A stretch of 64,000 nt of DNA, taken from the NCBI GenBank assembly GCA_944470555.2, contig OX104127.1, positions 45,932,934 to 45,996,933 on the forward strand, written 5' to 3'. Of the stretch, positions 34,336 to 45,620 are shown piece by piece. Source of the stretch: Heterobilharzia americana (Eukaryota; Platyhelminthes; Trematoda; Strigeidida; Schistosomatidae). The position numbers and the translations under genes are program-made. The notes below the pieces were generated by a model. That model was not told the origin of the DNA and ran no database searches. It worked only from the letters and a program-made list of their open reading frames with translations. How positions within the stretch are numbered: the stretch's first letter is position 1; each line of letters opens with the position of its first letter.

Positions 34336-36599
34336 CGTGTGAAACGATTAACACAAGTGAAAAGGTAGGTACATCCATTAGATTCTGGTAGGGGTCCTAC
34401 AATATCTATATGGACGTGGTCGAAACGCATGTCTGGGGCTAGAAATGAGCCTAAAGGGCTTTTCGTGTGTCGCGTGACTTTACACTTTTGACAAGCTAAG
34501 CACGACTGAGCCCACTCCTTAACGTCTTTGTTCATCCCAGGCCAGCAGAAACGTTGTGCGATAAGCCTAATGGTGGCTCGTACACCTGGATGAGAGAGTT
34601 TGTGCAACGTATTGAAGACGTTGCGTCGACAACTCTTCGGAACTATTGGGCGTGGTTGACTAGCAGAGACATCGCACAAAATTGTATCCTTGTCTGATCC
34701 AACCGGACAAAGTCGCAGCTTGAGAGTTGTGGACGACAACTCATGATGCAGCTCAAGGTCTTCCTTTTGACGCCGAGCTAGTTCAACGAGATCAATACCC
34801 TCGATATAGTTTATCGAAGCTATTCGAGATAGTGCGTCGGCTGCGGAGTTGTTTGCTCCAGAAATGTGGCGGATGTCTGACGTGAACTGGGAAATGTAAT
34901 CCAGCTGTCGCGACTCACGAGGGGAGTATTTGTCAGACGCCGAGCTGAGGGAAAACGTTAACGGTTTGTGGTCTGTGAAAATAATGAAATCACGACCTTC
35001 CACAGAATGTCGAAAATGGCGTACAGAACAGTACATGGCTAGGAGTTCCCTACCAAATGTACTGTATCTTGTTTCCGCGTCTTGCAGCCGCCTCGAGAAA
35101 AAGGCTAACGGTTGCCACTGGTTGTCAGTCAACTGTTGCAAAACTGCTCCAATTGCTGAATCAGATGCATCAACAGCAATACTCAAAGGAGCATTGGGGT
35201 CATGATGCATAAGCATGGTTGCGTTCGAAATGGCTTCCTTGACTTTAGAAAAAGCAAGTCTAGCCGCGTTGTCCAGAGACACGAACTTCGCAGTTCCTCG
35301 AAGTAGATCTGTTAGTGGTCTCATGACAGAGGCACAGTTGGGGATAAACCTTCGGTAATAACTTACCAGGCCATTGAAAGTGCGGAGATGTTTCACAGTG
35401 GTCGGCTCTGGATAGTTTGTGATAGCCGCCACTTTATCTCTCAATGGGCGTATACCTTTGTTGTCAATGGTATGCCCAAGGAAGCTGAGTGATTCAACTC
35501 CTATTTCACACTTCTGTAAGTTGACTGTGATGCCATGTTTTTTAAGTCTTTCGAATGCGAGGTCCAAATGTTTAAGGTGAGTTTCCTTATCTGGACTCGC
35601 AATTAGACAGTCATCGATGTAGACATGAACAAAATTCAAACCACGGAAGACATCATCCATAAAGCGTTGGAATGTTTGTGCTGCATTCCGAAGACCAAAT
35701 GGCATGCGCAGGAATTCAAACAGGCCAAAAGGAGTAATAATGGCTGTTTTCGCGATATCTTCTGCTGCCATAGGTATCTGGTTGTACGCTTTGACCAAGT
35801 CGATTTTGGAGAAAATGTTCATTCCGCATAAGGTTGCAGTCAAATCGTAAACGTGAGGTATCGGGTAGCAGTCCGGAGTTGTTTTGGCGTTAAGCCTTCG
35901 GTAATCACCGGTTGTACATCAGTCGTTGCTATCCTTTTTGGGAACCATGTGCAATGGCGATGCCCAAGGACTGTTTGACGGTCTGATAATGCCCAGTTCG
36001 AGCATGCGGTCGAATTCGCTTTTCGCCGTTTTGAGCTTATCGGGGGCTAAACGGCGCGCTTTGGATGCCACAGGTGGACCTGTGGTTGTGACGTGATGCA
36101 TAACATTGCTGGTTATGCACGGAAGAGTGTGCTTCGGTTGCTGCAACTCTGGATATTTCTCCAAAACTGCTTGGTAGGACGCGTCGCCTGATTGTTTGGT
36201 TCTAACGATGGCTAAACTCGGACCTACATAGGTGGTGCCGCCAATAGATAACTTTGTGTTGTTATCTATCAGTCGTCGACGGCGAGCATCTACGAGTAGA
36301 TCGTAATGGTTTAGCAAATCTATGCCAATGATGGGCATAGAGACGTCAGCAAGGAGGAAGATCCAGTGGATAGGTTTGCGTAAACCTAAGTTGAGGTAGG
36401 CATACCGTCTCCCGAATGTCGCGATTGCCTTGCCGTTGGCTGCTTGAAGATTGAAGGATGGGTCGTGATGACGCTCCTTTGTCGTTGCTGGAAGAACGCT
36501 AACTTCTGCGCCGGTGTCGACGAGGTAGCGGACTTTCGTTTTAATGTCGGTGACGTAGAGCAAACGGCTGTTTCCGCCGGCTACGGTTGCCGTGAGCAC
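34290..36599 (-). pseudogene. Pol polyprotein: protease, RT, RNase H, integrase N-part
   Basis: Protease: YLVDTGAEVSVLPA with the DTG active site at residues 28-30 of the first frame (35919-36599). RT starts with SEFDRMLELGIIRPSNSPWA. A single TGA at 35919-35921 then interrupts the frame, which continues in phase with GDYRRLNAKTTPDCYPI. The 517-codon part (34290-35843) has KIDLVKAYNQIPM (motif A), LRMPFGLRNAAQTFQRFMDD and VYIDDCLIAS (motif C, YIDD at 75-78). RNase H follows (SIAVDASDSAIGAVLQQ, FTDHKPLTFSL), then the integrase zinc finger (LHKLSHPGV...SCLACQKCK) and the first catalytic Asp (VHIDIVGPLPES). It loses frame near 34320. The TGA alone would prevent a full product. Confidence 0.9.
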
Positions 36600-37420
36600 G
36601 TGCCGGCGTGACCGTTTCCCGAGTTTGTGTCCTTCTTAAAACGGCATGGTTTCCGACATTTTCTGGCTTCGTCTCCGTAAGTGTTATGAAACCAGCACCA
36701 TTCAGGGTTTTCCACCCTGTTAGGTTTAGTTTTGGGGCTACCACGCGACTTGCTGCGATGCGCTAAGGTGCGTTTCTGTGAAGTTCTACGTGAACTAGGA
36801 CTTCGAGATCGTAGCAACTGTTTAACAGAGTTGCACAGCTTGGTCACCTCTGAATCCTGGCTCTCTGGTTTGTCGCAGATAGAATATACGTTGGAGACGG
36901 GTCTGCTAGAAATCTCCAGTATTTTATCTGCTGAGGCTGCCAGGTCATCGAGTGGGACTGACTGCAGTGTCACCAACACGGTTTGCACCGGTTGTGGTAG
37001 TTTCGAGAGAAATAGTTCTCGGAAGAGACCATCGTCGAATGTTCGTGCACCGATTACTTCTCGCATGCGTGCGAGGACTTCAGTAGCTGAGTGGCTGCCT
37101 AGCTCGATGTTACGAAGTAATTCGTCTAGACGCTGGCGATCTGTGAGATCGCTTTTCTTCAAGAGTGCGGCCTTAAGAAGTGCATAAGGATCACTTACTT
37201 CAGGATTAAACATGTGTGCTGTAACATACCTGTTTAATTCTCGCGGTAGTGACCGTATGACAGCAAGAAATCGAGAATGAGGATCTGAGACGCCCTGTTC
37301 TCGAAAATCGGCCTCGGCATACAGAAACCATGTTTCTGCATTGTCTGGCCAATATGGCACGAGTTGGATCGTGTTCGTAGTCGGCTTAATACGAATAAGC
37401 TTGGGAGTGTGGTCGGACAT
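36581..37420 (-). CDS. Gag protein of LTR retrotransposon
   Basis: 279 codons, open from the ATG at 37420, 130 bases after the 5' LTR, to 36581. Gag packages the element RNA. Residues ~10-200 show the capsid style of this clade (IQLVPYWPDNAETWFLYAEA, LLRNIELGSHSATEVLARMR, LFLSKLPQPVQTVL). Residues ~205-240 are basic and serine-rich (SRSPSSRRTSQKRTLAHRSK). At 242-259 lies CWFHNTYGDEARKCRKPC, a CHCC finger (C-x2-H-x9-C-x3-C) in place of the usual CCHC knuckle, diagnostic of CsRn1-type elements. The stop overlaps the start of the protease frame by 19 bases in another frame, suggesting ribosomal frameshifting. This gene looks intact. Confidence 0.88.
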   Translation of the reverse strand: MSDHTPKLIRIKPTTNTIQLVPYWPDNAETWFLYAEADFREQGVSDPHSRFLAVIRSLPRELNRYVTAHMFNPEVSDPYALLKAALLKKSDLTDRQRLDELLRNIELGSHSATEVLARMREVIGARTFDDGLFRELFLSKLPQPVQTVLVTLQSVPLDDLAASADKILEISSRPVSNVYSICDKPESQDSEVTKLCNSVKQLLRSRSPSSRRTSQKRTLAHRSKSRGSPKTKPNRVENPEWCWFHNTYGDEARKCRKPCRFKKDTNSGNGHAGTCSRQP

Positions 37421-37530
37421 GAGAAAGTGTAGTAAATGGATATATAAATGTTATCGAAATGAAAACAATAAACAAATATAAAATGGAACAGGCTCACCAA
37501 TTCAATACTTTGTTATTGGTCGGGATATGT

Positions 37531-37549
37531 GATCACGTCGGGCTCACCA
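37531..37549 (-). promoter_or_regulatory. Primer-binding site, tRNA-Trp type
   Basis: On the minus strand the text after the LTR reads TGGTGAGCCCGACGTGATC. The complement of animal tRNA-Trp 3' ends, from general knowledge, is TGGTGACCCCGACGTGAT, so only one of 18 positions differs. It primes minus-strand DNA synthesis; CsRn1-clade elements use tRNA-Trp. Confidence 0.8.
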
Positions 37550-37894
37550 ATTTAGGATTTGTCCTGGTGCGAACTTGACAGACGCAAAGACCAATCACTA
37601 ATTATTCGGACTTGTTATATACCCACGAATACGAGACCAAGGAAGAACACGATAGCGTAGTCGGATGGAATAGTATATTTGGATGGTTGTGCCAAAATAC
37701 CGATGCGTTCCAACTAACTGGCTAGAGAGTCGAATACGAGCAGTGCAACGTAACACGACAGCGTGCCAAATGGCGAGGATGCTTGACCGGGTGCCTTCAG
37801 CTTAGCGAGTCCAGTTAAACTATCAAGGTCAGCATCAATGTCGAAAGTCGTCAAACCCTAGGCTATTGATTTTGGGGAAGTTTGTGATGCTACA
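37550..37894 (-). repeat. 5' LTR
   Basis: On the minus strand it begins TGTAGCATCAC at 37894 and ends beside the primer-binding site. Same as 33186-33529 except for about five substitutions. The right limit is set by the loss of identity at 37895, the left limit by the primer site. Confidence 0.88.
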
Positions 37895-38329
37895 CGCCGT
37901 TCATCCAATCTGAACTTAAGTCTTATTGTTTCTTTTTTTATGGGTTGATATATTATTTCATTATCAACGTTAGTCACTGTAGATTGTTGTTACAACACTG
38001 AAAAGTATCAGGCATGTCGCCATGGTTTTAAGAAATTAGTTGACTGAGCTGGCTGTTGTTGCGCAAATTTCTAATTGAACCCGTATCAGAAGACAAGCTA
38101 GCCAGCAAATTATCCTTGTAAGAAATGCTTGCACATATCTGAGTAGTTACCACAAAACAGATATGGCTGAAAGCTATTTTACCCATCAGTAGAAGTAAAC
38201 TGAAATAATCCTGAGTTCACTAACTATCCAATCTATTTAGGCTCAACTTGACTTGATTTTTGACTGCTCTGCCAATTAGTGTTCAAAAACGAAATTTACT
38301 CAGCCACGTTGCTTACATCCATGCAGCAG

Positions 38330-38465
38330 AACGCGAGCCGCACCTACTGTGTGGTGGCTAGTGAAACTACCTGCCTACCCACACCTTGTTGGGTGGAGGG
38401 GGGTTCAAACCTGTGACCCACTGGTTGAATGTCACCTCTCTAAACCACTAAGCCACATCTCCATT
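38330..38465 (-). repeat. tRNA-derived SINE (Sm-alpha-like), minus strand
   Basis: On the minus strand it begins AATGGAGATGTGGCTTAGTGG, where TGGCTTAGTGG is a perfect Pol III A box. After CAACCAGTGGGTCACA comes GGTTTGAACC, a B box (A box at 38445-38455, B box at 38402-38411). The body that follows (CAGGTAGTTTCACTAGCC) is shared with 43015-43045 and 61940-61975. SINEs use LINE machinery to move. Confidence 0.7.
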
Positions 38466-39464
38466 CGTTTATTGTTCACTATTTGTTGATGTTAGTTTCG
38501 AAAGTATTTAAGTCAAGCATATCAGTGGTTTCTAATTTTTAAGGATAACCATGAAAATCACGAGATACCATTTCCATCGAAATGGAAAAGCCTGAACTAG
38601 TAGTTATTTCTGTTACTTGTCAATTTCTCCCAATTTTTGTATACTGTGAACTCAGTGGTCCATACCCTACTGTTTTTATCCTTTTTAGAAGCAGAAGTCT
38701 TGAACAAAGTTAAGAAGATTTAGTGAACTGAGCTCAGACTTTCAATCAGTCAAATTTTTTATTTTTCTGACTCTTAAACGTCAAAAACTGACAACTTCAA
38801 GAAAATGATTTTATCATAATATTTTGTCATTTACAAAAGGTTGAATTGATCAAAAAAGTACGAAAGCAAATGCTAGAAGCAGACATTCAGCTTATTGACG
38901 CAAGTACTCGTACCTGTGCTGTTTGAATATAGCTCGCATTGGTTTTCGTTCACCAGTAATCAACTTGAAAAACAGCAATAGTGATGACAGATCGGGCGTA
39001 TTATCCCTGGACAGGTACCCAATTTGTTCTCATATTATTATCTAAGGTCGATGTGAGAAATTGTCAGCATTTCTGGAGCGTGCTTGTTTGAGAAACTTTT
39101 ACAGCATTTTGAAGAAAAAGCTGAAAATAAATGAGTAAGTTTCGTTCTTTTACTTTTTTAAATAATGATTTTATTTTGCCCCATAGTGTGTATATATGCG
39201 TTTTAGTTTTATCACGACAGTTTTGGGATCTTTTGTGGGTTCTGTGAATATCCATATGCCTTGGGCTGACGATGGCTTTTAATTTTATGAAATACGAATT
39301 CTCATGACAGTTCCTCACTAAAAAGAATATCCAGTTCACATGGTAGCTTGTTAATACAAATACTTTTTCATATGCTTGAGTGATAATTAGCGTATAGGAG
39401 TTGAGATATCCAGGTAAAATCATTATGTGGTACGCAATAGGTAGTTCCTTATATGAACCTTATT

Positions 39465-39608
39465 CGAGCTCCACTCCACCTACTGAGGTTCGAACTGTCA
39501 GGTAGTATCATCTTGACATAACTATGGACAGTAAACTGTCCGAAACGTAATTTAGTAAAAAAAAAATACCGTTACACTGTGTGATAAATCTAATAAATCA
39601 ATTAAAAT
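39465..39608 (+). repeat. SINE body fragment with hammerhead-like hairpin
   Basis: Begins with CACCTACTGAGGTTCGAACT and CAGGTAGTATCATCTTGACA, the body seen in the SINE at 43009-43045. Then GGACAG-TAAA-CTGTCC forms a hairpin (39526-39541) followed at once by GAAAC (39542-39546). This is the stem II plus core layout of hammerhead ribozymes, which schistosome Sm-alpha repeats are known to carry. The CTGATGA strand expected before the hairpin is not intact. Confidence 0.45.
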
Positions 39609-39669
39609 GGAAGTATCGTTACCCCTTAGATAATAGATGTGGCTTATTGACTACTGAAGGAAGGTGTAT

Positions 39670-40080
39670 TTCTTCAACCAATCAGTTATTCAGTATCGAC
39701 GTAGAATCAGGCACTACTGAGAAATGGTCCAAGTTGCCACACCTCATATCAGCGCAACAAGTAGTAAAATGAAAAACAAAGGAAAAAAGAAAACTTGATC
39801 AAAAGCAGTTGGTAGCAGTAAAAGAGAGGAGGGAGGAACGAGAAAATACTAAATTCAGTCAAGCCGTTAAGATGAAGATAAAGTGTGGATACATCTGTAT
39901 CACTGAGATCAATTGTGGACCATATCACTTAGAGTTTCCAGCCACTAGTTTCTGCTGTCACATGAACCCCAACCAGCTATTTTGCATCTGTCAACATGGC
40001 TCAAACCAACGGTGAAGGATTTCATGGACTGATACATGTTTTAGTTTGGCTGCCCCTGACCTTTTTCCAGCCTGGAAATT
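39670..40080 (-). pseudogene. 5'-truncated SR2-like RTE 3' end
   Basis: Plus-strand text from 39729 (GTCCAAGTTGCCACACCTCA) through CATATCACTTAGAGTTTCCA and ACCCCAACCAGCTATT to CATGTTTTAGT and CTTTTTCCAGCCTGGA parallels 51916-52270 of the full element in the same orientation. Only the last part of the C-terminal domain and the 3' UTR remain, just left of the kinase SAM exon. Confidence 0.75.
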
Positions 40081-40265
40081 CTTCAGCCTGAAAATATGTT
40101 CAATACAACTCGATTTTGACGTAATCATATAGTACTAAATGGTAAAGGTTTGTTTATTTTTCACCTGTTAGATGTAAATGTTGTACTCTCTTAGGAAGAT
40201 ACTGCTGTTGGTCAGATATTGAATTTGATAAACCTCAGGTTGTGTTTAAATATTTAGTCCTATAG

Positions 40266-40468
40266 ATTTTGCCCGGTTTAAACCCACCGATCTAACATAT
40301 CTTGGGATGACAGGAAATGAAATCAACCGACTTGTGAACCAGTTAATGGAAGATGGCTTCCCAGTGGGTAGCCTACTTTCCGATGAAAATGCAGATTGTG
40401 GCCATTTGTTTACGGACTCGGAACCATATCCTGTCACTGGTTTTCACCGATCAAAACTACTGCGTAAA
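40266..40468 (+). CDS. ACK/TNK kinase, exon with SAM-like domain part
   Basis: The acceptor TATAG ends at 40265 and the donor GTGAGT starts at 40469. Starting with two bases of a split codon, the exon reads FARFKPTDLTYLGMTGNEIN, RLVNQLMEDGF, then a linker ending in FHRSKLLRK. The first part matches the second half of the N-terminal SAM-like domain of ACK/TNK kinases (human TNK2 has ..EDLEKIGM..). That domain mediates membrane and self-association in the family. The exon ends in phase 0, compatible with 46820. Upstream exons were not found in the window. Nothing in the sequence contradicts one gene, but transcript evidence is lacking. Confidence 0.65.
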
Positions 40469-40911
40469 GTGAGTGATTATACAAATACTTTTCAAGGTTT
40501 TATAAAATAGCTGTGAAGAGTGTTTAACAGAAAGTCTGTTTTTATTGTTGGTTCATATTACACCAAATAAAACAATGCAGTTACGTATAAGCAGACATCG
40601 GTTTCTTTCTGTAAAAGTTGCAAATTTTTCAGTAACCTAGGTAAATTGACGAATGGGTGAACTCGATAACTTAATGTAAATAAACCAGTCTTGGGTAAGG
40701 ATGTTGCTTTGATTTTTGTCGTATGGTTTTAGACACTAAAACAATATTCTTCAGTTTTGATTTCCTGACAGATGTGAGGTTGTATCTCTCAACTTCCATT
40801 GACAACTTTAGTTCTTTATTCACTTTCTGGGCCATTGCGTTGAATGGTTTTGAACGAAAAATGATATTTGAAGTTTTGTGTGTTTATCCGTTTATCAGGA
40901 TTGGTGTTAAT

Positions 40912-40913
<2 letters not shown>

Positions 40914-40979
<66 letters not shown>
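40914..40979. repeat. (TA)n microsatellite
   Basis: About 33 uninterrupted TA repeats inside the kinase intron. Such tracts are length-variable and prone to assembly error. Confidence 0.95.
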
Positions 40980-40981
<2 letters not shown>

Positions 40982-42343
40982 TAAGTTTGTTGGCAGTGCA
41001 TATTCTCAGCTCTAAGGGACTTGTCGCTCCCTCAGATATCTGAACCCTCATCATTCAGAACTTCAAATCAAAAGCGGTAACATTTAACCATTCAACCTTC
41101 TTATTGGTTTTTTCCTATCACCTAACATCAAGCAAAGTTTTGCCTGAACAACTACACTGCTTGCCTGGTCGGTAATATTCGGTCACGTTTTACGACTAGA
41201 TAAATAGATACTGGTTGATTCATAGGGAGTTATCTGTATATTTCAGAACTGCTAGTGTACAAAGGTTAAGAATCCATGAAATAAATTCATCCTATTCTGT
41301 TTAAATGATTGTTCTTTACCAAGAACTTACCAAAAAATATTGCGTGAAATGGTGACTTGTTGGTTGTAACAAACTGTGGCATCGAGTAGTACTGTAATCT
41401 TACTAAGTGACTTTTTTCTCTTCGGTTAACCATAATGTACTTCAACATATTTCACAATTTTCTTGATTCAAAAATATGCAAGTAGGTAAACACAAAATTC
41501 ACTTGTATGTTTAGGTTATGGACAACATCTGTTGCGTGAAGGATGGTTGTGCTAACTGACTACCCAAACCAGTAGCGATGATGAGTAATTCTAACCGCGT
41601 GACTCGCTAGTTATGTTAGACGAACGTTTGGACTAATAAACAATAGTGCAAAATATGCCTTGCAGGTAATTTGTCAAGAAAACCTTATTTTGAAAGGAGA
41701 TCCACTAAAATATATGAAACACGTATGGCTAATTCAACGAAGGTTTTTTCAACGGTTACAGTTTTCGCATGTGTGATGTATTTTTAACTGCAGTGTTCTA
41801 CAATGGTACACTAATAAATAAACATATCATTCTTGTTGTGGCTATGACCACCAAAAATCAAATTATTTGAGAAACAATTTTAAAATCATATGACATAACA
41901 TTATGATTATAAAATGATTATTATGATTATAAAATGTACAGTCAACCGAAGCATAGAAATAGGAATGGGAATGTAAAATTGGTCTGAGAATAAACAGAAG
42001 AATATAAAGTGGAAATAGACTTGTAAAACGAAGCTGTGTTCATGATAAAATAAAAGTCAGTGTACTAAATATGATTTAAGTGAGAAATTGGCATGCTACT
42101 CTATCAGCGAAAAGACTGCAGGTAAGAAATTATTCCTGAGTTGGTTGATGTGATCAGTTTAGGGACAGTTAGTTTTGATGTGATCTATCATTTCTGTATA
42201 AACTGCAGTACAGCCTTTCGAATTCCATTTTCTGTAGTTCATTTTCACAATAGACGTGCTGTAGCCAGTTATGGAGTTGGCTTATCAAAAACAGCAGTGT
42301 TAATTTTTGTAGATTCCTGTGACAAAGTTTTTATCTCTTTCAG

Positions 42344-42915
42344 TTGAAAACACTGAAAGCCAAAGATTTTGTGTATAAGGCTTCTCTGTACTGTAACAAC
42401 GAGAGACAGTACCAACATGGAGCCAGGCATATTACTTTACAGCGGTCCAAGTTGCTATACCTTATGATCAGCATGTCAAACCCAAAATACACTAAGATGA
42501 AAGATGGAGAAGTAGAGAAAAAAATCAGTCAAAATCCATAGGAAGTTATCAAAAGAGAGTAAGAAGGAATGAAAGAATGCTGAAATTTAGTGGGATAATG
42601 TGTTGATACAGCTGCGCCACGGAGATCGATTCTGAATCATATCACTTAGAGTTTCCAACCCTAGTTTCTGCTGTTACGAGAACCCCAACCAGCTATTTCG
42701 CATCTCTCAACATGGCTCAAACCAACCTTGGAGGATTTCATGGACTGATGCATGTTTTAGTCTGGTCGTCCCTAGCCTTTTACCAGCCTGGACCCACTGC
42801 ATTTAACATTGTGTGACGGGATACACGGTGACTAGGCGTGCGTAACACATGTCCGAGGCACCCGGGTAGGTGAAGGTTCACAACCCTATCGACTGATTGC
42901 ACTGTTGAAGAAAAT
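42344..42915 (-). pseudogene. 5'-truncated SR2-like RTE 3' end
   Basis: Plus-strand text from GCCAGGCATATTACTTTACAG (about 42423) and GTCCAAGTTGCTATACC, through ACCCCAACCAGCTATTTCGC, CATTGTGTGACGGGATACACG and GGTTCACAACC, follows 51896-52380 of the full element. About 500 bases of the C-terminal end, diverged and broken. Confidence 0.75.
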
Positions 42916-42936
42916 GCACTTTCCTTTCTATTGTCT

Positions 42937-43090
42937 CAATGGAGCTGTGGCATGTTGGTTTGGGCAGTTGACCTTAAACCAGTGGGTCGCGGGTTCGAAC
43001 CCTTCTCTGCCTACTAAGGTGTGAGCAGCCAGGTAGTATCACTAGCCCTCACACAATAGGTATGGCTGATTACCTAATACTCTTGTCTTA
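42937..43090 (+). repeat. tRNA-derived SINE (Sm-alpha-like), plus strand
   Basis: Begins AATGGAGCTGTGGCATGTTGG (degraded A box), then AAACCAGTGGGTCGCGGGTTCGAACCC with the B box at 42991-43002, then CAGCCAGGTAGTATCACTAGCC and CACAATAGGTATGGCT. Same family as 38330-38465 in opposite orientation. Inserted directly beside the truncated RTE. Confidence 0.7.
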
Positions 43091-43639
43091 TGCGCACATG
43101 TGGAAGAGTTCTATGTAAATGTGTGAATTGGAACTAGTTGAAATCTAAAAATAATGTAGACAACAGCCAACTATAGATGCTTTTACGTAACTATTATATG
43201 ACTATTTGAAAATGACTTGTTAAGATTACCAAGGTTCTCAGGAAGATGTAAAAGAGAATATAATATTATGTAAAGAAAACCTATGTGATTTATGGCAATC
43301 AATAATTATAAGCATATACCTCAGTGGTAAACGAATGTAGAAAAATTACTAAATAGTATGGTTTTATGAGGAAATTTTGTGACGCATTTTATGAACACGA
43401 ACTCAGTCACCACTGGGTAACCAGTATAGTTGTCTATTTCTGGATGCTCACCACTAACCGGAGTCCATCGGTTAATTTTTTGATGTGGTCACTTCACTTA
43501 GTTTGTTATTATCTCGAAGTGCCTGTGCAAAAACGTCTTAGGTATAGTGAAGTCATAAAGCCACTTCTCGTTGTTTCATATCAGAAGTCAGTTTAGGTAA
43601 GGCTGTCCAATTTCACCACTCGTCTAACTTTTCTAAGGA

Positions 43640-44420
43640 CAACCTTGAGAAAGTGATGTAGTAGTGGCGTAGATCTGTTACCAGGTGAAAGACTTTTCGA
43701 CTTCGAGCATACGAATACTATCGTTTTACTGTACGACAACATAGCTACTCAAATCCCAAATGTCTCCGTAGGTATGGTATGTGGTCTGGACCATCGAAGA
43801 GCATATGCTTCCACAAGATTAACAAGAGTCTGTATTGGCACTTCAACCTTGGCGACGAACCTTTGCGAGTTATCGTAAAGTTTATGTACTTGAGTAGTTA
43901 TGTGAGTGCTAGTGGAGGTGTGACTGATGAGATTTCTATTCACATATCGAAAATGGCATACACCAATCTGGGTACGGTATACAATACTCCATGCGAGTTC
44001 TACTCTACGCCAGTGAAACCTATCCTCTCGGAGTTGCGAATATTCGATATCTGTCTTCGCTATTTTGACAGGGTTACTAGCTTCTGGTGGAAACACCATC
44101 GAAGTTATTCTGAGGTGAAGGGGGGACTATTTTATTGTGATGGAAATTGTCATTTGTTGAGTGAGGTCATCTTCGGTGAATTGGACATGTTACGTATTTT
44201 GTTCCAGCGGTTACTATGTCGTCCACTGTTTACTTGTCCTGGTATCATTTGGAATAAGCAGAGATGTTGCGTCTTAAGATGTAGGATAGTTGTAGAGTTT
44301 GTGGGAACGCACAACTCGGTGACTCGAAAGGATTGCAGATATGGCTCAGAAATGAAAGCAGTGGCGATCGTTCTGTGACTTTCTTATGTCTTCTGATGTT
44401 GTAAAGAGGTGAAATGAAAG
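43640..44420 (+). pseudogene. RTE-type LINE relic, RT thumb and C-terminal domain
   Basis: The frame 43779-44378 reads VKFMYLSSYVSASGGVTDEI with SIHISKMAYTNLGTVYN and STPVKPILSELRIFDICLRY. It matches the HFTYLGSxI...DEISARIxKARxAFANL...RVxxVFDHRCLR region of RTE ORF2 (compare 52590-52760), with in-frame losses. It has diverged from the other RTE copies here and probably represents another SR2-like subfamily. Confidence 0.65.
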
Positions 44421-44959
44421 TGATGGATGCTTTGTTATTTAAATAGAGCGAGAGGAATAGGTTTAGCAGAATAGCATGGATCCATTTAATTTTGCGGTTT
44501 CTCATCAGCTGCTTGCAACGTAAAACAATTTTAACCTCAATCTACGTAAGTGTTTGCATACATGAATCAGTTTGATAGAAAATTTTCGGCTTGAATTAAA
44601 GACAAGATCTCTATGAATAATTGAAAACACGAACTGAGTGAACAAATATGCAGAACTAAGTTTGACAAAATATAGAAGGATTAGACGAATATGCTAAAGC
44701 GGAAGTTGGATAAGAAGGGGAGACAAATATATTCAGTAAATTGAAAAAGGGCACACAGAATGTTTAAAAGGCCATATGATTTATGTTAGCTAATGTGGGT
44801 AGAATTCAGATAATTAGGTCAAGGATGTGAAGTGTGAAATAGCAAAAAAAACTCAACTTGTATGAATTGACGAAGATATATAAAAAAGCATGAAAACTGT
44901 CAACAAAACAGAAGTTTTTACCATAGTAGGTACAAACTGATATATATTTTTCATTGAAT

Positions 44960-45620
44960 GGCCAGCGCTTCAGCGAAACGCAACAAATTCGAGTTCATCT
45001 CTTTATTAATTATTTTGAACGACTTCATGTCCACTATCAATAAGGTGACAAGCAATAGCACTGTTGAAGACTTTTCCACCTCAGTCGCAAATTCCTTGGA
45101 ATAAGCTCAGTAATGCGGTCAAAAACCCTTCTTTCTGTTCCCCCAATGTATGTACTTTGGGACGTACATGTGAATTGGTATATGCATTTGGTGGTAACAT
45201 GAAGAGGGGAACTGTCAACCTTTGGTCGTCTTGGTGAGCGATTTGTTCAGTAGAGAGTTATTAACCTAGCAGCTTATCGGTCCTTTTTGAAACAGAATCT
45301 ATCCTGTAATTATTCTCTCGGAAATGTCATCACCTTTGAAACCAAGATTTAAGAAAACAGGCTTCTTCTTGACTGTATCAAACCTTGTGGTTTCAGTTTG
45401 TATATTCTTGTGCTTATTGATGAATTTCCTTGGATGTCCGTTATCACCGTATTCCTTTCCTCTTCCAGTGTCTCTTTCGAACCAAGATGTATTATGCGGT
45501 TGAAAAATGTTTTCACTAGCCCTTTATTATGACTAATGGGACAAAAGCTTTTGAATTTAAGATGCATTCCACTCCAAGAATCTTTATGATGGATGCATCT
45601 AAGTATTGAATTCCGAGATC
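44960..45620 (-). pseudogene. Penelope-like element relic: RT end and GIY-YIG region
   Basis: On the minus strand (45349-45567) HLKFKSFCPISHNKGLVKTF, FNRIIHLGSKETLEEERN and GNSSIS match the hxNFYSFVPxxYKxGLVxxLxxRxxxI...LxxEIxxLxxxLxxNGY style after the RT of Penelope-like elements. KKPVFLNLGFKGDDISERI follows. Then comes a broken GIY-YIG-like stretch (PIHMYVPKYIHWGNRKK, ending near 44960). Penelope-like elements have been described in schistosomes. Frameshifts and stops throughout. Confidence 0.6.

Larger units (their letters stand above)
33186..37894 (-). mobile_element. Ty3/gypsy LTR retrotransposon, CsRn1/Boudicca-like
   Basis: About 4.7 kb, transcribed right to left. It has two LTRs, a primer-binding site matching the tRNA-Trp 3' end, gag, pol (protease, RT, RNase H, integrase order) and a polypurine tract beside the 3' LTR. 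The LTR pair differs at only about five of 344 positions, so insertion was recent. The flanks are GGCG and GGCT (minus strand), a possible 4-base target duplication with one change. The CHCC finger in gag and the tRNA-Trp primer place it in the CsRn1 clade, which includes Boudicca of schistosomes. Pol is disabled. Confidence 0.9.

Noticed and set aside
40914..40979. TA repeat as a functional origin or promoter
   Set aside because: A pure dinucleotide microsatellite inside an intron, with nothing else to support a role.
32590..43002. tRNA genes at the perfect B boxes
   Set aside because: No acceptor or anticodon stems can be formed around them, and the sequences share a long non-tRNA body, so they are SINEs.
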